42,090 nt of DNA from Saprospiraceae bacterium. Its GTDB lineage: Bacteria; Bacteroidota; Bacteroidia; Chitinophagales; Saprospiraceae. The stretch lies in assembly GCA_022841745.1 (NCBI GenBank), contig JALHQW010000041.1:1-42090 (forward strand). The letters run 5' to 3'. Below, in pieces: positions 8,795-18,002 of the stretch; position 1 is the stretch's first letter, and each line of letters starts with the position of its first letter. The notes beneath the pieces were generated by a model. The model was not told the origin of the DNA, did not search any database, and saw only the letters and a program-made list of their open reading frames with translations. The position numbers were made by a program, and so were the translations under genes.

Positions 8795-10102
8795 GTGGAC
8801 AAGATTGACCTTATTTACCAGCACTACCTCCAACATCCGAACATTGTCACCGACAGCCGAAAGGTGGTACTGGGCTGCCTGTTCTTTGCGCTCAAAGGCG
8901 AGCGCTTCAATGGCAACCAATTCGCAGCCAAAGCCATTGAGGACGGCGCTGCACTCGCCATTGTGGATGAGGACTTGGATTTGCCACAAGGCAAGTTCGT
9001 GAAAGTGGACGATGTGCTGACGACCTTGCAACACCTCGCCACACACCGCCGCCGCCAGTTCAACATACCCGTGCTGGCCATCACGGGCAGCAATGGAAAG
9101 ACGACCACAAAAGAGTTGGTGAGCACGGTATTGGCCAGCCATTATCCCACCCATTTTACAAAAGGTAACCTCAACAACCATATTGGCGTGCCACTCACCT
9201 TACTGGCCATGCCGCCGAAAACAGAAATCGCCATCATAGAAATGGGAGCGAACCACCAAGGCGAAATAGACTTCCTATGCCGCATCGCCGAGCCGACACA
9301 CGGCCTCATTACCAATGTAGGGAAAGCACACCTTGAGGGCATGGGCGGCTTCGAGGGGGTGAAGAAAACGAAATCGGAGCTTTACCGTTACCTGGCCGAG
9401 CGCAATGGCCTCGTGTTCATCAACCAAGACGAGCCATACCTTTCGGGCCTCGCCGAAGGCAACCGCTTGAAACTGCCCTATTTGCAGAGCGACCAGCCCG
9501 ATCCCGTCAACTTGCCTTTCGAGGTAAAAATGGTGGCCGAAGAACCATTCGTTGAAGTAGCTTTCTTGTCGGAAAAAGGCGAATTGGTTCATGCAAAGAG
9601 CAATTTGATAGGTCGCTACAATTTCAACAATATCATGACCGCTGTGGTGGTGGGCAAGTATTTCAAAGTGCCAGCGGAGAAAATTGCTGGAGCCATTGAG
9701 GGCTATGTTCCAAGCAATAACCGCTCGCAATTGACGTCCATCGGCACCAACACCTTTATTCTGGATGCCTATAACGCCAACCCGACAAGCATGAAGTCGG
9801 CTATAACGGCTTTTTCCAAAATGAACGCTACCAACAAAGTGGCCATCCTCGGTGCCATGAAGGAATTAGGAATGTACAGCAACGAAGAGCACCTGTCCAT
9901 TGCGGAGCAAGCGGCAAGCAGTGGCTTTAATCAAGTGGTACTGGTAGGCGAGGAGTTCCGGGATGCCGCTGACAAGGTAGGGGCCGCTTTTTTTGAAAAC
10001 ACTGCCCAACTCAAGGCTTGGTTTGATGCCGGCAAAATGGAGGGCACCCATTTTCTGATAAAAGGCTCACGGAGCATTGGGCTGGAAGGGATGCTGGGAT
10101 GA
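8795..10102 (+). CDS. murF: UDP-N-acetylmuramoyl-tripeptide--D-alanyl-D-alanine ligase
   Basis: MurF adds D-Ala-D-Ala to UDP-MurNAc-tripeptide in the cytoplasm, the last soluble step of peptidoglycan precursor synthesis. The frame is open from 8723, but I choose the GTG at 8795. That start gives a product beginning with DKIDLIYQHYLQHPNIVTDS, which matches the usual start of Bacteroidota MurF, and it lies just after a -7 box. The result is 435 residues. The N-terminal domain contains TDSRKV...GCLFFALKG. The ATP-binding loop is ITGSNGKTTTKE, followed by EMGANHQGEI and TNVGKAHLEG. The C-terminal ligase domain has NNRSQ and LDAYNANPTSMKSA. The length is normal for this phylum and all hallmark motifs are intact. 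Confidence 0.94.
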   Translation: MDKIDLIYQHYLQHPNIVTDSRKVVLGCLFFALKGERFNGNQFAAKAIEDGAALAIVDEDLDLPQGKFVKVDDVLTTLQHLATHRRRQFNIPVLAITGSNGKTTTKELVSTVLASHYPTHFTKGNLNNHIGVPLTLLAMPPKTEIAIIEMGANHQGEIDFLCRIAEPTHGLITNVGKAHLEGMGGFEGVKKTKSELYRYLAERNGLVFINQDEPYLSGLAEGNRLKLPYLQSDQPDPVNLPFEVKMVAEEPFVEVAFLSEKGELVHAKSNLIGRYNFNNIMTAVVVGKYFKVPAEKIAGAIEGYVPSNNRSQLTSIGTNTFILDAYNANPTSMKSAITAFSKMNATNKVAILGAMKELGMYSNEEHLSIAEQAASSGFNQVVLVGEEFRDAADKVGAAFFENTAQLKAWFDAGKMEGTHFLIKGSRSIGLEGMLG

Positions 10103-10353
10103 AACCAGCAGCTTTGGCCATTGAAAGCAGCTATTTAGCGTGAATTATTTGTCGGGATAACAATCCTTGTTTTTGAAAATAATACATTAGCAGGGCCAAA
10201 TCGAAACTGCCTATTCACCATTTGGCAACATAAAAACCAAGTGAAAACATGCTGACCTGCCAATTTCCACCTTCACCGCATCTACGGAAAACCCCAGCAG
10301 GTGCCATTGCCAAGCTGCTGCCAGAAAACCGAGGCAATCCAAACCCCGTTGCG

Positions 10354-13300
10354 ATGGGGTGTTTTGAGCCTAATCTTATCTGCTCCATTTCCCTTGCCTT
10401 GTTTTTGCTTTTTTCGCCCTCGTTTTCCACCCCGCTGCTGGCACAGCCTGCCCTCCCGCCAGTTTCCCACCTCACCGGAAAAGACGGCCTCGGCTTCCGC
10501 CTCAATACCAGCATGGTTGAGGACAAAAGGCGGGGTTTCTTGTGGATTGGGGCGCAGAGCGGCATTTGGCGGTACGATGGCGAGGCGCTGGTGAAGGTGT
10601 ACCCAAAACCTGAAAAAAACGCCTTATCCACGGATACCTACCTTGCCTTCACGCTCTTTTTGGCCGATTCATGGGGCGACGTCTGGTTTTTTGACGACAA
10701 AAAGTGTATCCGGCGGCTGTCGCATACGACCGGGGAAGTCCAGACTTTTTACGTCAGGTCGGAAGGGCGGGATTCGAGCATCACTTTTCAGAATACTTTT
10801 TATATAGGCGGTATGCACGAAGACCGAATGGGGCATATTTGGGCGCACACCACCTCGCATGGCCTTGTCCTTTTCGATGAAAATAAAGGATGTTTCGCCC
10901 CTGTAAGAATGTCGCCAGCCTTCGACGAACCCGGGGGTGCAGGCAAAATTTATGAAGATGCTGAGGGATGGTTTTGGTTTGCATACGATGGGAGGCCGGT
11001 GCGCTACAACCCAGAGACGGGAGAAGCTTGGTCTAACAAAAACAACCCCAAAAAATGGCCCGTCTTTGACCTTCACGCTTCTGCTTTCTTCGTGGATTCC
11101 CAGCAAAGGATGTGGCTTGCCGAGTTCAAACACGGCTACCGATACGACCTGAAAACGCATAAAGTCGAGCAATTGTCAGCAGTTGTCTCAGCTTCCGGGT
11201 TTGCCGAAGATGGACTGGGCCGCATCTGGTTTGGCCGCTACTACAATAATTCTTTGACCTGCTACGACCCCCGCACCGACCATTTTGAACAGTATTATCC
11301 CAATGAAAACGACCCCAATGGCCTGCATATCACCAACTGGATTGCCTTCCTCCAAATAGACAACCGGGGCGTACTCTGGGCACTTGACGTGGCTAATATC
11401 AATGCCTTTGACCCGGTGGCACGGCAGCCATTCCAGCTATTTAAGGAGAACCCCGAAGACGGCGAAAAATCATTGCCGAAGGGCGAAGTGTCGGATGTTT
11501 TTCGAGGCTCGGATGGCCGTTACTACATCTGCTATTGGACAGAATACGGTGGCATAGTTGTGGTTGATTCCAACTTCAAAGTCCAAGAAAAATTGAGTTG
11601 GAAGTTGGATAAAAAAGATTCCCACCGAAATGGTTTTTGGAATTCCATTGAAGACAACGAAGGCAAAATCTGGATTGCCCAGCAGGATGGCCGATTTTGG
11701 ATTTACGATACGGCTACCCATCAAGTCAGGAAAATAGATTGCCCAGAGTTCAAGGGCTCTTCGCCCTACTTGGCCATGAAAGACCGCCACGGCGACCTGT
11801 GGTGGGGGCTTTGGCGCTCGAAGGGCCTCACGAAATGGGACAGCCGCACCAAGAAATTCACCAATTACCCCATCCTTCCAGCCAATCACGGCTTGGTTTA
11901 TAACATTATCGAAGGCGATTCGTCCATTTTTTGGCTCGCCACCGAAACGGGCATCATCAAATTTGACCGCAAAACTGGCCAGTCGCTGCGCAATTCCCTG
12001 CCGCCCAATGCCGACCCAACCAATCGCTTGAAGGAGGTAGTTGTCGGTCTGGTGAAAATCAATGACTCGACGCTCGTCGGTGGCTGCATAGATGGCCTTT
12101 TTGAGTTCAGCCTGAAAACGGAAAAATTCAAGCCCATCCAACCTGAAGGCGGCGAAAAAGCTCCGATGTGCATGTCTCCAATGCTGCTCGACGGCACGGG
12201 TGCCATTTATTATGGCTTTGTGGGCGGCATCGTCCGGTTTTGGCCAGCAACGAAGCGGCTGTCCATCATCCCCCTCACCGAGACGGTCGGCTTTCCTTTT
12301 CAAGGCCGTATTTTTCCAAATTCACTGCACGACGGGCGCTTTGCCATCGGTGCCAACGACCGATTCTTAACGCTCGACATAGCCGCATTACGGAACGAAA
12401 CGCCGCCGCCCGTGCCACGGGTCACGCTGCTATTAGTGGACGGCGACACGCTCGTACTCGGTCGGGACCTCGAAAAAAGCCTCCAATTGCAGCACGACGA
12501 AAACTACTTTTCGTTGAATTTCAGCAGCTTCCTACCGTCCGATGGCCCTGTTAATTATTCGTACCGGCTGCGTGGGCTGCGTGATGGTGACGAATGGAGC
12601 CAGCCGCTCGAAACGCCCTCCGCCCGCTTCACGAACGTGCCACCCGGTACCTATTTTTTTGAAGTTCGGGCGAGTTTTGCCAACGGCCCGCCAAGCGAGG
12701 TTTCTTCATTTTTATTAGAAATCATGCCGCCATTTTGGCAAACTTGGTGGTTTCGCACACTCGCCGCTGCGTTGTTTTTCGGCATCATCTGGCTCATTTT
12801 CCAAAACCGCTTGCGCCAACGTCTCGAAAAAGAGGCCATCCGCCTGCGCATCGCACGGGACCTGCACGACGAGGTCGGCTCCACGCTCACCACCATCTCC
12901 ATCCTCAGCGAGTCGGCGCTGCGCAACGTGGAGGCCGACCTCGAAAAGACCCGACTGACAGGCATCGGCGAAAAGGCCCGCTCGGCCCTGTCGAGCATGA
13001 GCGACATCGTCTGGGCCGTGAACCCGCAGAACGACCCGATGGAAAAAGTGGTGGAGCGCATGACCCGCTTTGCCAGCGAAACGCTTGAAAATGCAGGGAT
13101 TTCACCTGTTTTTAACATCGAAAAAGAAGTTTTCCACCTCGTTTTGCCGATGGAAAAGCGGAAGGATTTCTACCTGTTCTTCAAGGAAGCGACGACCAAC
13201 GTGGCCAAGCACAGCGGGGCTAGCAAGGCGGTTTTTACTCTAAAAAAAGAAGGTGGCCAACTCGTTTTTGAACTGAGGGATGACGGAATCGGCTTGCCCG

Positions 13301-13437
13301 AAACGCAGGAAAGCAGCCTCGGCGGCAACGGCCTGCGCAACATGGCGGCCAGAGCGGAGGCGCTCGGTGCCATTTTTTCAATCAAAAATGGTGCATCATC
13401 AGGAATTTTGGTGCGGCTGACGATGCCAATAGCATGA
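10354..13437 (+). CDS. Two-component sensor histidine kinase with beta-propeller (Reg_prop/Y_Y_Y) sensor
   Basis: This is a membrane sensor kinase with a very large periplasmic input region. The frame is open from 10249. I prefer the ATG at 10354, which starts a clear signal sequence (ICSISLALFLLFSP...LLAQ) and gives 1027 residues. Propeller repeats run to about residue 670 (for example GFLWIGAQSGIWRYDG, GLGRIWFGRYYN, GKIWIAQQDGRFWIYD). Next comes a Y_Y_Y-type domain (NYSYRLRGLRDGDEWSQ...FTNVPPGTYFFEVRA). A transmembrane helix follows (WWFRTLAAALFFGIIWLIF), then a HisKA_3 H-box IARDLHDEVGSTLTT with phosphoacceptor His 838. The ATPase domain has N-box EATTNVAKHSG and G-boxes DDGIGLP and GNGLRNMAARAEALG. 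The kinase is LytS/NarX-like. Its partner is the NarL-type regulator just downstream. The ligand is unknown. Many Reg_prop kinases in this phylum sense glycans, but no polysaccharide genes are seen here. Confidence 0.9.
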   Translation: MGCFEPNLICSISLALFLLFSPSFSTPLLAQPALPPVSHLTGKDGLGFRLNTSMVEDKRRGFLWIGAQSGIWRYDGEALVKVYPKPEKNALSTDTYLAFTLFLADSWGDVWFFDDKKCIRRLSHTTGEVQTFYVRSEGRDSSITFQNTFYIGGMHEDRMGHIWAHTTSHGLVLFDENKGCFAPVRMSPAFDEPGGAGKIYEDAEGWFWFAYDGRPVRYNPETGEAWSNKNNPKKWPVFDLHASAFFVDSQQRMWLAEFKHGYRYDLKTHKVEQLSAVVSASGFAEDGLGRIWFGRYYNNSLTCYDPRTDHFEQYYPNENDPNGLHITNWIAFLQIDNRGVLWALDVANINAFDPVARQPFQLFKENPEDGEKSLPKGEVSDVFRGSDGRYYICYWTEYGGIVVVDSNFKVQEKLSWKLDKKDSHRNGFWNSIEDNEGKIWIAQQDGRFWIYDTATHQVRKIDCPEFKGSSPYLAMKDRHGDLWWGLWRSKGLTKWDSRTKKFTNYPILPANHGLVYNIIEGDSSIFWLATETGIIKFDRKTGQSLRNSLPPNADPTNRLKEVVVGLVKINDSTLVGGCIDGLFEFSLKTEKFKPIQPEGGEKAPMCMSPMLLDGTGAIYYGFVGGIVRFWPATKRLSIIPLTETVGFPFQGRIFPNSLHDGRFAIGANDRFLTLDIAALRNETPPPVPRVTLLLVDGDTLVLGRDLEKSLQLQHDENYFSLNFSSFLPSDGPVNYSYRLRGLRDGDEWSQPLETPSARFTNVPPGTYFFEVRASFANGPPSEVSSFLLEIMPPFWQTWWFRTLAAALFFGIIWLIFQNRLRQRLEKEAIRLRIARDLHDEVGSTLTTISILSESALRNVEADLEKTRLTGIGEKARSALSSMSDIVWAVNPQNDPMEKVVERMTRFASETLENAGISPVFNIEKEVFHLVLPMEKRKDFYLFFKEATTNVAKHSGASKAVFTLKKEGGQLVFELRDDGIGLPETQESSLGGNGLRNMAARAEALGAIFSIKNGASSGILVRLTMPIA

Positions 13438-13445
13438 TGATGTGG

Positions 13446-13476
13446 TTGTCGGAATGTAATGCTGCCATTACCTTTG
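13446..13476 (+). promoter_or_regulatory. Promoter with both Bacteroidota elements, for the response regulator
   Basis: TTG at 13446-13448 and TACCTTTG at 13469-13476 are separated by 20 bases, fitting the TTTG-N19-21-TAnnTTTG Bacteroidota sigma-ABfr-type promoter. It starts 9 bases after the kinase stop codon. A transcript from here would carry a leader of about 145 bases containing the whole inverted repeat at 13524-13593. Confidence 0.5.
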
Positions 13477-13523
13477 AAAATCTTGGGTTTTCTTATACTG
13501 CAAGCCACCAAGTTTTGTGCATC

Positions 13524-13593
13524 GTTGATAAGGGTTGATGAGGTTGATGAGGTTGATTATCAACCCTTATCAACCTCATCAACCCTTATCAAC
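13524..13593. repeat. Near-perfect palindrome of GGTTGATGA/AAG phrases before the response regulator
   Basis: The left arm 13524-13557 consists of GTTGATAAG, GGTTGATGA, GGTTGATGA and GGTTGAT in series. The right arm 13559-13593 is its complement, with 25 consecutive bases pairing at the outer end and only a small slip near the centre. There is essentially no loop. The same phrase therefore occurs in four tandem copies per arm. It ends 35 bases before the proposed response regulator start. Confidence 0.9.
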
Positions 13594-13628
13594 CAAGCAT
13601 GGGACGGAGTGAGCTACAAATTCATACC

Positions 13629-14252
13629 ATGCTTCGAGTCGTACTATATGAAGACAATTCCGATTTGCGGGCAGCTTTGGCGGCTCTCATCGGCGGCACC
13701 TTGGGCTACGAGTTGGTCGGCTCGTTCGGGCAGTGCACGGAGGTGGTCGGGCAATGCCGGGTGCTGCGGCCCGACGTGGTGCTGATGGACATAGACATGC
13801 CGAAAATGAGCGGCATCGAAGGCGCCCGCCTGCTCAAAAAGGCCATGCCCGACGTGGAAATCGTGATGCTCACTGTATTTGACGACGACGAGCGGGTGTT
13901 CGAGGCCGTGGCAGCCGGGGCCAGCGGGTATTTGCTGAAACAGACGCCACCTGCGCAAATCCTGTCAGCACTGCTCGAAGTGAAGGCTGGCGGCGCACCG
14001 ATGACGCCCGTCATTGCCAGGAAAGTCCTTGGTTTTTCGCAGCAAAAAAAGACAAACGACAGCTTGTTGGATGACCTCTCGCTTCGGGAAATCGAGGTAC
14101 TGAAAGCGCTTGCAAGGGGCCTGAGCTACAAGATGGTTGCCGATGAACTCGAAATCAGTACGGACACGGTGCGCTCGCACGTCCGTAAGATTTATGACAA
14201 ACTGCATGTTCATTCACTGTCGGAGGCGGTGTCGAAGGCTTTTTTGAAGTGA
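13629..14252 (+). CDS. NarL/LuxR-type response regulator
   Basis: This is a cytoplasmic DNA-binding response regulator, 207 residues from the ATG at 13629. An in-frame ATG at 13599 would add ten residues without receiver homology. The later start gives LRVVLYEDNSDLRAAL, the usual beginning of a receiver domain. Phosphoacceptor Asp 54 is in VVLMDIDMPKMSG. The conserved Thr and Lys are in VMLTVFDDDE and GYLLKQTPP. The C-terminal helix-turn-helix is LSLREIEVLKALARGLSYK, followed by EISTDTVRSHVRKIYDKLHV. It lies directly after the propeller kinase, which lacks its own receiver, so the two very likely form a pair. A promoter and a 70-base palindrome separate them, suggesting the regulator can be expressed apart from the kinase. 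Confidence 0.92.
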   Translation: MLRVVLYEDNSDLRAALAALIGGTLGYELVGSFGQCTEVVGQCRVLRPDVVLMDIDMPKMSGIEGARLLKKAMPDVEIVMLTVFDDDERVFEAVAAGASGYLLKQTPPAQILSALLEVKAGGAPMTPVIARKVLGFSQQKKTNDSLLDDLSLREIEVLKALARGLSYKMVADELEISTDTVRSHVRKIYDKLHVHSLSEAVSKAFLK

Positions 14253-14403
14253 GTGACTGCATTATCATGCTATTGTGGGGGAACGAATCGGTTCGCAGTT
14301 TTGACCCAGATTTGGAAACAAATTCCATTATTGAAGCCAAATGAAAACAAAAGGTTTCGCTGAAGTTTCCAAATCACAAACTTGAATCAAAGCCCTTTTT
14401 CTA

Positions 14404-14907
14404 ATGAAAAAGCCACCCCTCATCGCATTGTTCTTGATTTTTGCGCTGCTTTCAAGCGCACAGCAAGCCTTCCTTGCACCTGTAGTAATTGCATCGGCGG
14501 GCAACACCAGCATATCTGCCAATGGCACGAAGCTCAGTTTTACTGTTGGTGAAACGGCGATTGCCACCCTCGCAACCGCCGACGTCGTATTGGGTGAGGG
14601 CTTCCATAGTGGCTCCTTGTTGGCCACCAGAGTGGACGAAAAGGAACTGGCCGTCTGGGGAATCCAGGTATTCCCAAATCCAAGTTCACAGACTGTTTTC
14701 GTGGAATTTGCCACGCCAAAAACGGGCGGAACGCTCAAAGCCTCGCTCTGGGACTTGCAGGGTCGGCAACTCATGGCCGCTACGCCCATGCTGGGTTTTT
14801 CACAAAATCCAATTAACGTACAGCACCTACCGTGCGGCGCTTACTTGCTCCGATTATCCGATGAAAATGGCAGCACAGCCACGGTTCGGATTGTAAAAAC
14901 GGAGTGA
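14404..14907 (+). CDS. Small secreted protein with type IX C-terminal sorting domain
   Basis: This 167-residue protein has a signal peptide (about 1-20, ...LLSSAQQ). A short domain follows with the pattern KLSFTVGETAIAT...VVLGEGFHSGSL, which I have often seen ahead of sorting domains in this phylum. A type A CTD comes next: VFPNPSSQTVFVEFATP, LWDLQGRQLMAA, and LPCGAYLLRLSDENGSTATV, ending RIVKTE. The protein should be exported by SprA/PorV and processed by PorU, both functions encoded or represented in this window. Almost nothing precedes the CTD, so the mature protein would be only about 80-90 residues. Its function is unknown. Confidence 0.85.
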   Translation: MKKPPLIALFLIFALLSSAQQAFLAPVVIASAGNTSISANGTKLSFTVGETAIATLATADVVLGEGFHSGSLLATRVDEKELAVWGIQVFPNPSSQTVFVEFATPKTGGTLKASLWDLQGRQLMAATPMLGFSQNPINVQHLPCGAYLLRLSDENGSTATVRIVKTE

Positions 14908-14995
14908 GCGTCAGTCGCTGCGCAAACTTTTCCTCAACCAGTTCTCAAAAATTAATCATCATTCGGGACACCGTTCCGACCAAAGTTTTACTGCC

Positions 14996-16276
14996 ATGAA
15001 AGCAACAACGCCAGTCTTTTTAATAATTCTATTTGCCTTGTTTTTAAACCATGCCGCTGCGCAAATAACCGGGTTCAACTACCAAGCTGTGCTGCGCAAC
15101 ACCAGCCATGCACCCATCGGCAACCAGAGCGGGACGGCCACCGTGAGCATCCTGAACGCAGTGGGCACGGTGCTGTACAGCGAGACGCACAGCATCAGCA
15201 CCGACCCGTTGGGGCTGTTCAACCTCGTCATAGGCAAGGGCACGAACCCCTCGGCCAGCTTTGCCACCGTGGACTGGAGCAACGGCGGGCGTTTCGTTAA
15301 AATCACCGTGGCCGTGAACGGCGATACCTACGATTTTTTTCCGACGGAACTTCAGTCCGTGCCTTATGCCAAGGTGGCCGAAAAAGCGCTCCAAGGCGAT
15401 GCGGATGCTGACCCACAGAACGAGATTCAGGCACTGTCGTTGAATGGGAAAATATTGACACTGTCGAATGGGGGCGGTATGGCGGATTTGACGCCTATTA
15501 CAAAGCAATGGTTAGACTATGGTAATCCTGATATATCTATTTATAGATTGGGACCAGTATACATAGGCTCAACTTCCCTTGCGTCATCCAAGTTTGCGGT
15601 TGGAAGTGATGATTCTGACCCAACGGATGATGGGCTTCTTGCTAGTTTCTATAGCAATCAAAATTCAATTTATACCAAAGATGCACTATCGGCTTCCCTT
15701 GGCCCCAATATAAATGCGACTTATCCACAATATGCAATACGCGCTTACGCTAACCTACCACACTATGCAGGTTACTTTACTGGCAGAGTAAACATAACTG
15801 GAGATTTAACCGTCGGCGGCACCAAAAACTTCCGCATAGACCACCCCGCCGACCCCCAGAACAAATACCTGCAACACTTTTGCTCGGAGAGCAACGTGCC
15901 GCTGAACATGTACACAGGCAATGCTACCACGGGCCCAGATGGGGTTGCGGATATTGAGTTACCTGAATATTTTACGCTTATCAACAAGGATTTTCGCTAC
16001 CAGCTCACCCCGGTCGGGCAGTTTGCGCAGGTGATTGTGCTAAGGGAAATCGAGGGCAACCATTTTAAAATCAAGTCCGACCTGCCGGGCGTGAAGGTCA
16101 GTTGGATGGTCATCGCCGAGCGCAACGACCCCTATATGCAGCAGCACCCGCCACAGGATGTGCTGGACAAACCGAACGGGGAAAAAGGGAAATATACCCT
16201 GCCGGAACTGTACAACCAGCCCAAGGAAATGGGGGTGAACTGGGAGCGGGAAAAGCGGGTGGTGGGGAAGGAGTGA
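14996..16276 (+). CDS. Secreted fibre-like protein with mosaic central segment
   Basis: This 426-residue protein has a signal peptide (about 1-22, ...NHAAAQ). The N-terminal domain (ITGFNYQAVLRN, then LYSETHSISTDPLGLFNLVIGKG and YDFFPTELQSVPYAKVAEKA) is common in Bacteroidota surface proteins. The C-terminal part (KNFRIDHPADPQNKYLQH, NMYTGNATTGPDGVADIELP, DFRYQLTPVGQFAQVIV, and VSWMVIAERNDPY) resembles domains that follow phage-tail-like or fibre repeats. Between them, about 15500-15805, the DNA is clearly more A/T rich and uses different codons, as if this segment had been exchanged. No CTD is visible at the C-terminus, so the export route is unclear. Confidence is good for a real secreted protein and low for any function. 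Confidence 0.75.
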   Translation: MKATTPVFLIILFALFLNHAAAQITGFNYQAVLRNTSHAPIGNQSGTATVSILNAVGTVLYSETHSISTDPLGLFNLVIGKGTNPSASFATVDWSNGGRFVKITVAVNGDTYDFFPTELQSVPYAKVAEKALQGDADADPQNEIQALSLNGKILTLSNGGGMADLTPITKQWLDYGNPDISIYRLGPVYIGSTSLASSKFAVGSDDSDPTDDGLLASFYSNQNSIYTKDALSASLGPNINATYPQYAIRAYANLPHYAGYFTGRVNITGDLTVGGTKNFRIDHPADPQNKYLQHFCSESNVPLNMYTGNATTGPDGVADIELPEYFTLINKDFRYQLTPVGQFAQVIVLREIEGNHFKIKSDLPGVKVSWMVIAERNDPYMQQHPPQDVLDKPNGEKGKYTLPELYNQPKEMGVNWEREKRVVGKE

Positions 16277-16446
16277 CTTTGAAATAACTACTATAGATGA
16301 CCTTAACCAATTTACCACACAACGAAAATAGTTGCGATGGATAATGGCATTTTCTCTTCGAATTAAAATACTCAAAAAATTAATCCAAGCTGCACCTTTT
16401 TATTCTACAATGATTAAAGGTTTAGCTTGACAAACCTGATTTAACA

Positions 16447-17868
16447 ATGAAAAACAAATCATTTTTTGCAAACCTTGTTTATTGTTTTTTCTTCGCTGTC
16501 ACGGTGTTTATTGTCTCCTGTCGCCCAGACGACGACCCAGACCCGATTAACCCAGGCCCCGTCACGGCAGCATTTGTAAGCAACCTGACAGCCAACTGCC
16601 CTACGCCCTGCCAGGTCTGCTTCACTAACAACTCGCTGAATGCGACAGCATATTCTTGGGATTTTGGCAATGGGCAAATCTCCACGGAGGCATCGCCTTG
16701 CGTGACCTACAACGAAAGGGGCTCGTTTACCGTCACCCTGACTGCCAGCAATAGCACGGCGTCCAATACTTCCACCCAAACATTGACTGTAGGGGACAAT
16801 GTGGAACGCTACAAACGGGCTTTTAGTGCAACTGCTACGGGTGAGGTAACGCACCTCTTGCGGCAAAATGGGTTCACCTATGTTTTGATGAAAGTGGATG
16901 GTATATATAAACTCGTGCGATTCAATGATAGTGGCGAGAGTACGGATGATTTACCAGCTAGCATGGAGGTCGTCACCGATATGGTGGGGACATCCGAGGG
17001 CGACATTCTCCTTACTGGCCAGGCAGGAAGCCCTTCTTTTGCTAAATTCATGAAACTCACCGAGGATGCGCAGGTGGTTTTTGAGAAAGAATACAGCACG
17101 GGTTTTGCGACTACCGCCTACTCTGTGGTCGTGAAAAACACAGGCGTGGAACCAGGCTATATTGTCGGTGGAAATTCAGACGATGGCACCTACAACGAAG
17201 GGCTGCTCTTCAATACTTTCAGTGATGGAAGCTCTTATTTTAATGACCCCGTGGAATATTTCAATACGGCAAACCGGATATTCAGAAACCCGGATGATGC
17301 TGAGCCATATATAGCCATTGGTAATTGGTTGGACCCTTTTCTTCAAAAATTGGATATCAAATTAATGACCATCAATGAAAATGGGGAAGATTTTTTGCCA
17401 AGCATCCAAACTCTTGGGCAGGACAACAGTAACGACGATTGGGTAAATGACGCTGTGCAATATGGGGATGGCAAGCAGTACGCCGCAGTTGGCAGCTTGG
17501 GTGGCAAGCCTGTATTTTTTATGGTTAATTGGGAGACGCAACAGCATTCTTTTTCACAGCCTGTTGTTACACAAGGCTTTTTGCCGGGTGTCACCATCCT
17601 GAGAGGGGTTTGTGCATTGGCAAATGGGCAAGGCTTTGGCGTTGTCGGCACGGAATACACGGCGACAAGCATCCGCATGTACGTTGCGAAATTGGATGCT
17701 GGCGGCAGTATCGTCTGGCAGAAAACTTATGATGATTATACCATCGGCAGCGACATCATCGCCACCCCGGATGGTGGCTTTTTAGTAGGCGGCCAAGAAG
17801 TCTGCGACAATTTGGTCTGCAATTATCCGGTATTGTATAAATTAGATGGGAATGGGGATTATGAATAA
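16447..17868 (+). CDS. PKD-domain lipoprotein
   Basis: This is a 473-residue lipoprotein. The lipobox IVSC has Cys at residue 25 and is followed by RPDDDPDP; the acidic residues soon after the Cys fit a surface lipoprotein export signal as described in Capnocytophaga. A PKD domain covers about residues 38-117 (CFTNNSLNATAYSWDFGNG, then GSFTVTLTASNS). The remaining 350 residues look like a beta-propeller made of repeated stretches such as GDILLTGQAGSPSFAKFMKL, PGYIVGGNSDDGTYNEGL and TPDGGFLVGGQEVCD. Such proteins usually bind glycans or other proteins at the surface, but the partner is unknown. A long perfect hairpin follows the gene. Confidence 0.8.
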   Translation: MKNKSFFANLVYCFFFAVTVFIVSCRPDDDPDPINPGPVTAAFVSNLTANCPTPCQVCFTNNSLNATAYSWDFGNGQISTEASPCVTYNERGSFTVTLTASNSTASNTSTQTLTVGDNVERYKRAFSATATGEVTHLLRQNGFTYVLMKVDGIYKLVRFNDSGESTDDLPASMEVVTDMVGTSEGDILLTGQAGSPSFAKFMKLTEDAQVVFEKEYSTGFATTAYSVVVKNTGVEPGYIVGGNSDDGTYNEGLLFNTFSDGSSYFNDPVEYFNTANRIFRNPDDAEPYIAIGNWLDPFLQKLDIKLMTINENGEDFLPSIQTLGQDNSNDDWVNDAVQYGDGKQYAAVGSLGGKPVFFMVNWETQQHSFSQPVVTQGFLPGVTILRGVCALANGQGFGVVGTEYTATSIRMYVAKLDAGGSIVWQKTYDDYTIGSDIIATPDGGFLVGGQEVCDNLVCNYPVLYKLDGNGDYE

Positions 17869-17907
17869 ATCAATTAATTGAATTTTGAAAAATATATCTG
17901 ACATTTA

Positions 17908-17938
17908 GGATTACTAAACTTTCAAAGTTTAGTAATCC
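17908..17938 (+). terminator. Perfect 15-bp inverted repeat after the PKD lipoprotein gene
   Basis: Bases 17908-17922 are exactly complementary to 17924-17938 around a single C, so the true loop must include some of the inner pairs. It lies 40 bases after the stop codon and is followed by TTTC. A terminator role is likely. Confidence 0.6.
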
Positions 17939-18002
17939 TTTCAGGCAAAATGTTGGGTTTATTTTTAAACGTCACCACCTGTTAAAAATCAATAAAATTG
18001 AT

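Noticed and set aside
14996-16276. Diversity-generating retroelement target
   Set aside because: The variable-looking segment is central, not C-terminal, and no reverse transcriptase or template repeat was seen in the window.
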